5,706 bases of DNA, taken from positions 1 through 5,706 of the forward strand of contig JADGCE010000154.1 in the NCBI GenBank assembly GCA_015229095.1, given 5' to 3'. Under the pieces are notes generated by a model that had not been told where the DNA came from, made no database searches, and saw only the letters and a list, made by a program, of their open reading frames with translations. This document shows positions 1-5,588 of this stretch, in pieces. A program made the position numbers and the translations under genes. Every line of letters starts with the position of its first letter. Position 1 is the first letter of the stretch. Source of the stretch: Magnetococcales bacterium. GTDB taxonomy: Bacteria > Pseudomonadota > Magnetococcia > Magnetococcales > Magnetaquicoccaceae.

Positions 1-1068
1 ATGCTTTCTCGCACCTGTGCCGACGCATCTTCTCCCAAGCCAGGGTGTCTCATGTTCCTTCTGTCATTTTCCCTGTTGCTGACGCTGTTTGTCGCCGCAC
101 TGCCCGGCCTGGCAGGCGAGGCGCCTCCCCCTCTGCCCTCTGCCCCATCCTCTCCCCCTGTTCCATCCAGGCAGCAAGAGCGCACGCTGGCTATTCAACA
201 GGAGCAGGCTGCCCGTGAGAGAGATCGCCGTCAACAGCTCTCCATCCGGGCTGAAGAGAAAAGGGCGCGGGAGGTCTCTCACCAACGGGAGCAGCAACTC
301 CGGGCAGCTGAGCGACAGGCTCGCATTCAGGAACGGGAGGCAGAGGCCCAGCTGCGCGCCCTGGATCGTCGCCAAAGTGAGTTGTGGAAACAGGCGTTGC
401 GACGCGAGGCCCAACACCGCCGCCAGGAGGAGCAGCGGGCCGAATGGAGGTACCAGCAGTGGCAGGCGCAGATGCGGGTGGCCGACAACCAGGCCAAAAT
501 GCGGGCACTGTCGGAGGAGGCTGGTGCCAGGGTGGCGGATGTTCTGCGGATGCAGGAGCAGAAGGCGGAGAGCCAGCGACTGGCACAGCGGCGGCGGGCG
601 ATCGATCAGGGGCAGTGGCTGACCACGCAGCGGGAGAGCACAGCGTTGCGGGGGACGTTGGAGCATACCCGACGGGCGCAGTGGCACGACGCGACCCGCC
701 TGGAGGCGGACGAACAGGAGGCCCGCAAGCGGTTGAAGCTCCTGAAACAGGCGGCCCAGGAGGGCAATCGCCATGCCCAATATCAGTTGGGTATCTGTTA
801 TTGGGAGGGCAAGGGCGTTTTTCAGAACGATGCGAAAGCTTTCCATTGGTTGCGCAAGGCGGCGGAGCAGGGGGATGCTCAGGCGCAATGGCAAGTGGCC
901 CTGGCCTATCATATCGGCCAGGGGGTTGCCCAGAACAATCTGGCGGCGTATGTCTGGAATCAACGGGCCATCCAGGGGGGGGAGATCAGGGGGTTTGCCT
1001 TGCGGCAACGGATCATCCAGCAGATGGGCCCGGTGCAACAGGCCCAGGCCCAGGAGGGGGCTCGTTGA
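1..1068 (+). CDS. Exported coiled-coil protein with two C-terminal Sel1-like repeats
   Basis: The specific function is not recognised. Residues 18-39 form a hydrophobic signal-peptide-like segment (FLLSFSLLLTLFVAALPG) with a plausible cleavage near GLAG/EA, so the protein is probably periplasmic or outer-surface. A short Pro/Ser linker follows, then about residues 57-240 are extremely rich in Arg, Gln, Glu and Ala with almost no Gly or Pro, typical of a long charged helix or coiled coil. Residues 255-290 and 291-326 are two tandem Sel1-like (TPR-related) repeats with the usual pattern: A-Q-Y-Q-L-G...Y..G.GV.Q(N)...A..W..(K)A. Sel1 repeats usually act as protein-protein scaffolds. The start is uncertain: ATG at 1 gives an n-region with Arg4 and Lys13, whereas ATG at 52 has an AGGGTG four bases upstream but no basic residue before the hydrophobic core. 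The frame may also continue left of the window. The gene is convergent with the operon on its right and shows no sign of frameshift. Confidence 0.82.
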   Translation: MLSRTCADASSPKPGCLMFLLSFSLLLTLFVAALPGLAGEAPPPLPSAPSSPPVPSRQQERTLAIQQEQAARERDRRQQLSIRAEEKRAREVSHQREQQLRAAERQARIQEREAEAQLRALDRRQSELWKQALRREAQHRRQEEQRAEWRYQQWQAQMRVADNQAKMRALSEEAGARVADVLRMQEQKAESQRLAQRRRAIDQGQWLTTQRESTALRGTLEHTRRAQWHDATRLEADEQEARKRLKLLKQAAQEGNRHAQYQLGICYWEGKGVFQNDAKAFHWLRKAAEQGDAQAQWQVALAYHIGQGVAQNNLAAYVWNQRAIQGGEIRGFALRQRIIQQMGPVQQAQAQEGAR

Positions 1069-1069
1069 A

Positions 1070-1127
1070 GGAGCGGGGCGCGTGGTCTTTGCGGATGTCC
1101 CTCTCCCAACGGGAGCCCCGCCCCTCC
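1070..1127. other. GC-rich imperfect hairpins in the convergent intergenic gap
   Basis: The 95 bases between the two convergent stop codons (1069-1163) hold no gene. GGAG-CGGGGC (1070-1079) can pair with GCCCCG-CCC-CTCC (1115-1127) with a three-base bulge. Inside this, CTCCC (1103-1107) and GGGAG (1111-1115) form a small hairpin with loop AAC; the two structures share base 1115 and so compete. Neither is followed by a clear T run, so these are not canonical intrinsic terminators. They may still help separate converging transcripts. Pairing was found by eye, without energy calculation. Confidence 0.3.
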
Positions 1128-1154
1128 CCGGTGGTCCGGTGGTGGTGAGTCCCT

Positions 1155-1183
1155 GCGCGCACCCTACGGCGCGCCGCGCTTTT
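1155..1183 (+). terminator. Possible weak terminator after the Sel1-repeat gene
   Basis: GCGCGC (1155-1160) pairs with GCGCGC (1169-1174) across an eight-base loop, and a short TTTT lies at 1180-1183. The stem is short, the T run starts five bases after it, and the structure reaches into the last codons of the opposite-strand gene. GCGCGC is self-complementary, so chance pairing is likely in GC-rich DNA. Low confidence. Confidence 0.22.
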
Positions 1184-2495
1184 GGATAAAATGGACATTA
1201 TTGGCACGGTAGGTGCCGTCCCGACCGGGTGTCACCTCAAACTCAATCAAATCGCCCGGAGTCGGAATCTGTTCCGGGTCGGCCAATTCCGAGACATGCA
1301 CATAAATGTTGTTGCGCCGACATTTGGCAAACCCATAGCCCTTGTCGGCGAAATAGATGGTGACCAGTGCCTGCTCGGTGCTCCCCAGGATCAGGCTTTC
1401 ACCGGTTTCGTTATGGGGAACCCACTTTTCCCCCTGATGCAGGGTGATGTCGGTGGCGGTCAACCCCTCGCTGTCCGAACCCGATCCCACCACAAATTCC
1501 ACCACATCGTTGACCCGCAAGGTCAGATCCTGCACCAGTTGCGGCAGTATGAAAAAACGCACCGTTTCAGCGGCCTGGTTGCGGATGGAAACATAACCGG
1601 AACCGTTGTCGTCCAGGGATTCCACCTGGCCAATGAGACGCCCCCCCATGACCAGCACCGAACAGGCCTGGGGACGTCCCTCTTTGCCGGGTTTGATCAC
1701 AAACTGGACGTGATCATTCTCCTGCACGAGTGCCTGTCCCACCACATAACTCATGTGAAAATAGATCTCTTTATACTCGTACTCTTCCGTATAATACTGG
1801 ATAAATCCGAAGCCCCGCTCCTTTTTGAAGGCCGTGACCCGGCCAAAATGGATCGTCTCCACCACGGGAGCCCCTTCGACGCCGAACCGTTGCTTTCCCA
1901 TGGGCAGCGCAGTCAAATAGTGGTTGGGGGTGGTCTGCCAATAAATGGAATAACTGCGAACAGGCGTCTTGATGCCCGGCAGTTGGCAGGGGGGTTGCTC
2001 GATATAATAGTCGGCCAACGAGCGATTCCTCTGCCGTCCGGCCAGAGAGTGGATCTCCCAGAGTTCGTGGGATGGCATGGCGGGATGGTGCAGGAGCACC
2101 GCATTGCCATGGGCGCGTTCACAGAGGGCGCAGGCGATCTCCACCGCCGTGCCCAGATAGTCAAACAGCGTTTCGGTCACGGCCAGACGGACAAAGGAAC
2201 CCGTGGCAATGCCTACCTTGCAGGCCATACCGGTTTCCGAATAGGGCAACCTTTTGGCCAATCCCTCCTGTATGTGGATGGCACTCTGGATGGCTGCCGC
2301 AGGGTCATCGAACAGGCCCAGGAGGCCATCCCCCAAGGCGCGGACCAGCTCTCCCTGCTGTTGCAGCATATTCTCCTTGACAATCATGTAAAATTCCAAG
2401 AGAGAATCCGCCCAATCCGCAGACAAAACTGTTTTTAACAGATCGGCGTTGTGGATACGGGCACACACAAAGGTTCGGGATGGGGGGGATGTCAT
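1164..2495 (-). CDS. Degenerate class III cyclase domain fused to three cold-shock-like domains
   Basis: Residues 8-135 follow the class III nucleotidyl cyclase fold: a first strand (FVCARI), the RALGDGLLGLF hairpin with Asp56, an A-rich helix (PAAAIQSAIHIQ), KVGIATG (93-99) and FDYLGTAVEIA (111-121). The usual trailing element (LPGIKTPVRSYSIYW) ends near residue 186. By-eye alignment puts Arg13 where the first metal Asp belongs, and Glu119 and Ala123 where the transition-state Asn and Arg belong, so catalysis is unlikely. Residues 214-283 are a cold-shock domain with RNP1-like RGFGFI (227-232) and RNP2-like IYFHMS (244-249). Residues 286-352 look like a second, eroded copy. Residues 368-437 are a third, with KGYGFA (385-390) and IYVHVS (397-402). 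There is no signal peptide or membrane segment, so it is probably cytosolic. Inferred role: RNA or ssDNA binding joined to a nucleotide-sensing or dimerising domain. The ATG overlaps the cyclophilin stop (ATGA) and has no good Shine-Dalgarno of its own, so coupled translation is likely. The domain calls are firm; the function is not. Confidence 0.85.
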   Translation of the reverse strand: MTSPPSRTFVCARIHNADLLKTVLSADWADSLLEFYMIVKENMLQQQGELVRALGDGLLGLFDDPAAAIQSAIHIQEGLAKRLPYSETGMACKVGIATGSFVRLAVTETLFDYLGTAVEIACALCERAHGNAVLLHHPAMPSHELWEIHSLAGRQRNRSLADYYIEQPPCQLPGIKTPVRSYSIYWQTTPNHYLTALPMGKQRFGVEGAPVVETIHFGRVTAFKKERGFGFIQYYTEEYEYKEIYFHMSYVVGQALVQENDHVQFVIKPGKEGRPQACSVLVMGGRLIGQVESLDDNGSGYVSIRNQAAETVRFFILPQLVQDLTLRVNDVVEFVVGSGSDSEGLTATDITLHQGEKWVPHNETGESLILGSTEQALVTIYFADKGYGFAKCRRNNIYVHVSELADPEQIPTPGDLIEFEVTPGRDGTYRANNVHFIQKRGAP

Positions 2496-3136
2496 GGGGC
2501 GGGTACCGCTTCCGCTGCGGGGGGATGGTCGGATGGGGCACCCTTCTCCACCTGGCGGTGGGCCTTCTGGATCAGCACCGTCTCCAGAGGCACATCGCCG
2601 CCGCCGGTCTTGACAGCGGCAATACGGTCCACCACATCCATACCCTGTACCACCTTGCCGAACACGGCATACCCGAAATCCCGGCTGCCATGATCCAGAA
2701 AACCATTATCCACCAAGTTGATAAAAAATTGCGCGGTCGCGCTGTCCTTGACGGCCGTGCGCGCCATGGCAATGCTGCCCCGCACATTTTTCAGGCCATT
2801 GTCGGCTTCGTTGCGAATGGGGGCACGGGTGCTCTTCTGCTGCATTTCTGCTGTCATGCCACCGCCCTGAACCATGAAGCCCCGGATGACCCGATGGAAA
2901 ATGGTGCCATCATAAAAATGGGCATCCACATAATCGAGAAAATTTTTGACGCTGACGGGGGCCTTCTCTTCATCCAACTCAATGACAATGTCACCCAGGG
3001 AAGTGGTGAGCACGACCATGGCATATCCTCCTGTTCGGGGTTGTAAACGCCCACCGGCCTGACCATCCGCATGGGCTGCTGGCAGGAACACGGCGGTCAG
3101 TGTCAGCAAAATGCTGTAAAAAAAGCGACGTATCAC
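2492..3136 (-). CDS. ppiA: Peptidyl-prolyl cis-trans isomerase, cyclophilin type (PpiA-like), with two possible starts
   Basis: Cyclophilins catalyse cis-trans isomerisation of Xaa-Pro bonds and assist folding. The long form (214 aa, GTG start at 3136) opens with a classic signal peptide: RR at 3-4, a hydrophobic stretch to residue 18, and an AHA/D cleavage site at 21-24. The cyclophilin core runs from about residue 40 to 192, with catalytic FHR (80-82), GFMVQGGG (86-93), NEADNGL (109-115) and AQFFIN (135-140). DHGSRDFGYAVFGKVV (148-163) resembles periplasmic E. coli PpiA as I recall it, including Phe where cyclosporin-sensitive cyclophilins carry Trp. The last ~23 residues are a Pro/Ala-rich tail. 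Met40 lies exactly where a cytosolic PpiB-type protein starts and is preceded by AGGAGG at seven bases. The GTG has AAGGA at ten bases. Both forms, periplasmic and cytosolic (175 aa), are therefore possible. It follows pyrD after 72 bases and overlaps the next gene by ATGA. Confidence 0.93.
   Translation of the reverse strand: MIRRFFYSILLTLTAVFLPAAHADGQAGGRLQPRTGGYAMVVLTTSLGDIVIELDEEKAPVSVKNFLDYVDAHFYDGTIFHRVIRGFMVQGGGMTAEMQQKSTRAPIRNEADNGLKNVRGSIAMARTAVKDSATAQFFINLVDNGFLDHGSRDFGYAVFGKVVQGMDVVDRIAAVKTGGGDVPLETVLIQKAHRQVEKGAPSDHPPAAEAVPAP
3027..3032 (-). promoter_or_regulatory. Internal ribosome binding site in the cyclophilin gene
   Basis: A perfect AGGAGG lies seven bases before an in-frame ATG (3019-3017), which is codon 40 of the long cyclophilin form. 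It is the strongest Shine-Dalgarno I see in the window and would start a cyclophilin without signal peptide. It encodes Thr-Gly-Gly in the linker of the long form, so it could be a chance result of codon choice, but its strength and spacing argue for use. Confidence 0.55.
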
Positions 3137-3146
3137 GTGTGGTGCA

Positions 3147-3151
3147 TCCTT
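3147..3151 (-). promoter_or_regulatory. Ribosome binding site for the long (signal-peptide) cyclophilin form
   Basis: AAGGA lies ten bases upstream of the GTG at 3136-3134. The spacing is slightly long but workable. It supports the start that includes the signal peptide. An ATG overlapping this motif opens only a four-codon frame (MHHT) ending in TGA that overlaps the GTG, so it is probably not meaningful. Confidence 0.4.
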
Positions 3152-3208
3152 GTCTGGTCCGTGTGAGGGGGGGCAGGAAAAAATCTGTTACGGAGATGCA
3201 AAACCAGT

Positions 3209-4138
3209 CTATGCGCTACGCAGGCTTCCCGTCAATGCCGCAACAGAGCTTATCTGCTGGTGCTGCAGATATTGGTCGATTCCGGCAGCGATTTTGCCCC
3301 CCAGGTGGGGGTCGCGAAACAGAGCGGTGCCAACGCCGACGGCGCTGGCACCGACCAACAAAAACTCGATGGCATCCTCCGGTGCAGCGATGCCGCCCTG
3401 GCCGATGATGGGAATACCGTGGGGGGCGGCCACCTGGTACAGCTGCCACACCTTGAGCAGGGCGATGGGTTTGATGGCCGGGCCAGAGAGCCCTCCCTGC
3501 CGATTGCCCAGGAGGGGGCGGCGGCTGTGAATATCCACCGCCATGCCCATCAGGGTGTTGATGGCGGCAAAGGCGTCGGTGCCCGCCTCGATGGCCGCCG
3601 TGGCGATGGGACGGATGTCGGCGACATTGGGGGAGAGTTTGGTGATGATCGGCTTGCTGGTCGCCTGCCGCACGGCGGCCACCACCTGGGCTGCCGCGCC
3701 GGGAGAGGCCCCAAAGGCTGCTCCTCCCTCTTTGACGTTGGGGCAGGAAATATTGATTTCGATGCCATCCACCGGACTGTCATCAAACAGGCGTGCCACA
3801 GCGGCATATTCGGCCACCGTGGCTCCGGAAATATTGGCGATCCACCGGGTGGGCCAGTGGGCGATGCGGGGCAAAATCTGCTCCACCACAAAACGGGCAC
3901 CGGGATTTTGCAGGCCGATGGCGTTGAGCAGACCTGAGGGGGTCTCCACCAGACGGGGCGGGGGGTTGCCCTGCCGGGCCTCCAGGGTGGTGCCCTTCAG
4001 GCAGATAGCCCCTACGGAAGCAAAATCAAACCCCTGCAGGAGGGCCAACTCCTCGCCGAACCCCACACAACCGGAGAGCAACACCACGGGATTGGCAAGA
4101 ACCAAACCCGCCAGATTGACCTGCAGGGCTTCGCGCAT
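3209..4138 (-). CDS. pyrD: Dihydroorotate dehydrogenase, class 1B catalytic subunit
   Basis: This FMN enzyme oxidises dihydroorotate to orotate, the fourth step of UMP synthesis, in the cytosol. At 309 aa it has the usual family length. Class 1 features in order: NPVVLLSGCVGFGEE (16-30), KGTT (48-51), the substrate loop RQGNPPPR (55-62) with NAIGLQNPG (72-80), INISCPNV (129-136) with catalytic-base Cys132, TKLSPN (166-171), SGPAIKP (218-224), IIGQGGI (244-250) and GVGTALFRDP (268-277). The catalytic Cys, where class 2 enzymes have Ser, and the NISCPNVK..G pattern indicate class 1B, which works with the FAD/2Fe-2S subunit PyrK and NAD+. No pyrK lies in this window. The frame stays open 63 codons further upstream inside the mutase gene, but that stretch is Trp/Arg/Pro-rich and unlike PyrD. 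ATG at 4138 is chosen because the family homology begins there and GAGG lies eight bases upstream. It starts ten bases after the mutase stop. Confidence 0.94.
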   Translation of the reverse strand: MREALQVNLAGLVLANPVVLLSGCVGFGEELALLQGFDFASVGAICLKGTTLEARQGNPPPRLVETPSGLLNAIGLQNPGARFVVEQILPRIAHWPTRWIANISGATVAEYAAVARLFDDSPVDGIEINISCPNVKEGGAAFGASPGAAAQVVAAVRQATSKPIITKLSPNVADIRPIATAAIEAGTDAFAAINTLMGMAVDIHSRRPLLGNRQGGLSGPAIKPIALLKVWQLYQVAAPHGIPIIGQGGIAAPEDAIEFLLVGASAVGVGTALFRDPHLGGKIAAGIDQYLQHQQISSVAALTGSLRSA

Positions 4139-4146
4139 CCCCTCTG

Positions 4147-4150
4147 CCTC
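4147..4150 (-). promoter_or_regulatory. Ribosome binding site of pyrD overlapping the upstream stop codon
   Basis: GAGG lies eight bases before the pyrD ATG (4138-4136) and its first two bases are the last two of the mutase stop TGA. This selects the short pyrD start over the long open frame and suggests coupled translation of the two genes. Confidence 0.5.
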
Positions 4151-5546
4151 AGGCCTCTTGCCAGGGGGGCATGGTAATCCCCTCCTGGGCCAACAAGTCG
4201 GCCAACGCCTCGGCCAGTTGCTGCAAATGGGGACGGCTGTCGGCTTCAATGCGCGCCACCAGTGCCGGTTGGGTGTTGGAGACCCGCAGCAGCCACCATC
4301 CAAATTCTGTCTGGACCCGAATGCCATCCACCGCCGAAAAGGAGACGCCCCGCGCCTCCTGCTCTTTCAGGATGCGCTCCATGATCTGAAATTTTTGGGC
4401 ATCCGGGCACTCCAGACGCAACTCCGGGGTGGAAAAGCTCTCCGGAACCCCCTGCAAGCGTTGCGACAGGGTGGCTGGTCCGCTGGCGACCAGTTCGATG
4501 AGGCGCATGGCAGCGTAGAGGGCATCATCGTAGCCCAGATAACGGTCGGCAAAAAAGAGATGACCGCTCATCTCTCCCGCCAGAGGGGCGCCACTCTCCC
4601 GCATCTTGGCCTTGACCAGGGAGTGGCCCGTCTTCCACATCAAGGGCGTGCCACCCGCCTCGGCAATGGCATCAAACAGCCGTTGCGAACATTTGACATC
4701 CCCGATAATGGTGGCCCCGGGGCGGTGTGGCAAAATATCCTGCGCAAACAGAATCATCAGACGATCACCCCAGACCACCCGGCCATGCTCATCCAGGGCG
4801 CCGATGCGATCCCCATCCCCATCAAAGGCGATCCCCAACTCCGCACCGGTGATCTGCATGCGTTGCCACAAACTGGCCAGATTGGCGGGAATGGTGGGGT
4901 CCGGGTGATGGTTGGGAAAGTTGCCATCCACCTCGGCAAACAACACCTCCCCGGCCACTCCAGGCAGGCGCGTCAGCAGTTCGGGGGCCACCACGCCGGT
5001 TGCCCCGTTACCGCAATCCATAATCACCTCAACGGAGCGGCCAGGTTTAAAATCGGCCAATATCCGCTGCAGGTAGCGTTCCAGCACCCTGCCCTGCCGA
5101 ATTTCTCCGGGGGTATCCGCTGCCACGACTCCCGCCTCCAGCCGCCGGCGCAGGGCCTGAATCTCCTCCCCATAGACCGATTGATGGTTGCGGACCATTT
5201 TCAGGCCATTATAGTCCGGGGGATTATGGCTGCCGGTGACCATGATGGCCGCATCGGCGGCAAAATGGTGGTTGGCAAAATAGAGGGCCGGGGTTGGCAG
5301 CAGACCACACGCCACGACCTGCACGCCGCCCCTGGCCAACCCCTGGGCCAAGGCATCCGCCAGGGCCGGTGAAGAGTGCCGACCATCCCGGCCCGTGACA
5401 ACCAGCAGCGGGCCGCTTTTGTCGCTGTGGGCGCGCACATGGGCCGCAAAGGCCGTGCCCAGGTCTGCCACCAGCGTGGTGCTCAACTCCTGATCGGCCA
5501 GGCCTCGGATGTCATACTCGCGAAAAATATGGGAAACAGCAACCAT
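4149..5546 (-). CDS. algC: Phosphomannomutase/phosphoglucomutase (AlgC type)
   Basis: It interconverts hexose-6- and hexose-1-phosphate (mannose and/or glucose) through a phosphoserine, supplying sugar nucleotides for surface polysaccharides. The 465-residue form matches the length of Pseudomonas AlgC, and key residues fall at nearly the same numbers: FREYDIRG (8-15), TGRDGR (51-56), active-site loop TGSHNPP (104-110) with Ser106, metal loop DGDGDR (242-247), Lys285, His308 in the TGHS motif, sugar-specificity loop GEMSGH (324-329), and phosphate loop RVSNTQP (421-427). All four domains are intact. The start chosen is ATG at 5546, with AAGGA six bases upstream; a TTG 13 codons earlier (5585) is in frame but lacks a well-placed ribosome binding site and falls outside the family homology. 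It lies 42 bases after the UDP-glucose dehydrogenase stop and 10 bases before pyrD. Sequence cannot separate mannose from glucose preference; AlgC itself uses both. The symbol manB is also used for this family. Confidence 0.94.
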   Translation of the reverse strand: MVAVSHIFREYDIRGLADQELSTTLVADLGTAFAAHVRAHSDKSGPLLVVTGRDGRHSSPALADALAQGLARGGVQVVACGLLPTPALYFANHHFAADAAIMVTGSHNPPDYNGLKMVRNHQSVYGEEIQALRRRLEAGVVAADTPGEIRQGRVLERYLQRILADFKPGRSVEVIMDCGNGATGVVAPELLTRLPGVAGEVLFAEVDGNFPNHHPDPTIPANLASLWQRMQITGAELGIAFDGDGDRIGALDEHGRVVWGDRLMILFAQDILPHRPGATIIGDVKCSQRLFDAIAEAGGTPLMWKTGHSLVKAKMRESGAPLAGEMSGHLFFADRYLGYDDALYAAMRLIELVASGPATLSQRLQGVPESFSTPELRLECPDAQKFQIMERILKEQEARGVSFSAVDGIRVQTEFGWWLLRVSNTQPALVARIEADSRPHLQQLAEALADLLAQEGITMPPWQEA

Positions 5547-5552
5547 GTGTCG

Positions 5553-5557
5553 TCCTT
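5553..5557 (-). promoter_or_regulatory. Ribosome binding site of the phosphohexomutase gene
   Basis: AAGGA lies six bases upstream of the ATG at 5546-5544, near-ideal spacing. It fixes the start at 5546 rather than at the in-frame TTG at 5585. Confidence 0.55.
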
Positions 5558-5588
5558 GTATCTCTCTGAAAAAGGGGTGTTTCAACCG

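Noticed and set aside
64..1038. A 324-codon open frame on the - strand within the Sel1-repeat gene
   Set aside because: Its Leu/Pro/Arg-rich translation is the mirror of the Gln/Glu/Arg-rich coding strand and has no motif. The + strand frame has a signal peptide and Sel1 repeats.
1182..2438. A 418-codon open frame on the + strand opposite the cyclase-like/cold-shock gene
   Set aside because: The opposite frame carries clear cyclase and cold-shock motifs; this one is His/Gly/Gln-rich without recognisable structure. It is treated as a shadow.
3178..3198. Possible terminator between pyrD and the cyclophilin (ATCT/AGAT stem then TTTTTT on the - strand)
   Set aside because: The stem is only four AT-rich base pairs, too weak for termination. 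The T run alone is not enough.
4139..4327. 63-codon upstream extension of pyrD overlapping the phosphohexomutase
   Set aside because: The residues (many Trp, Arg, Pro) do not resemble any PyrD N-terminus, the mutase phosphate loop is coded here in another frame, and GAGG marks the start at 4138.
3543..5372. A 609-codon open frame on the + strand opposite the phosphohexomutase and pyrD
   Set aside because: It spans two well-supported genes on the other strand, and its translation shows no domain or motif. Long antisense frames are expected in GC-rich genes where codons giving antisense stops (TTA, CTA, TCA) are rare.
5557..5585. Possible promoter (TTGAAA, 17 bases, GATACA) before the phosphohexomutase
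   Set aside because: The -10 box matches only half of the consensus, and the transcript would begin almost at the ATG, excluding the AAGGA ribosome binding site. More likely chance within an operon.
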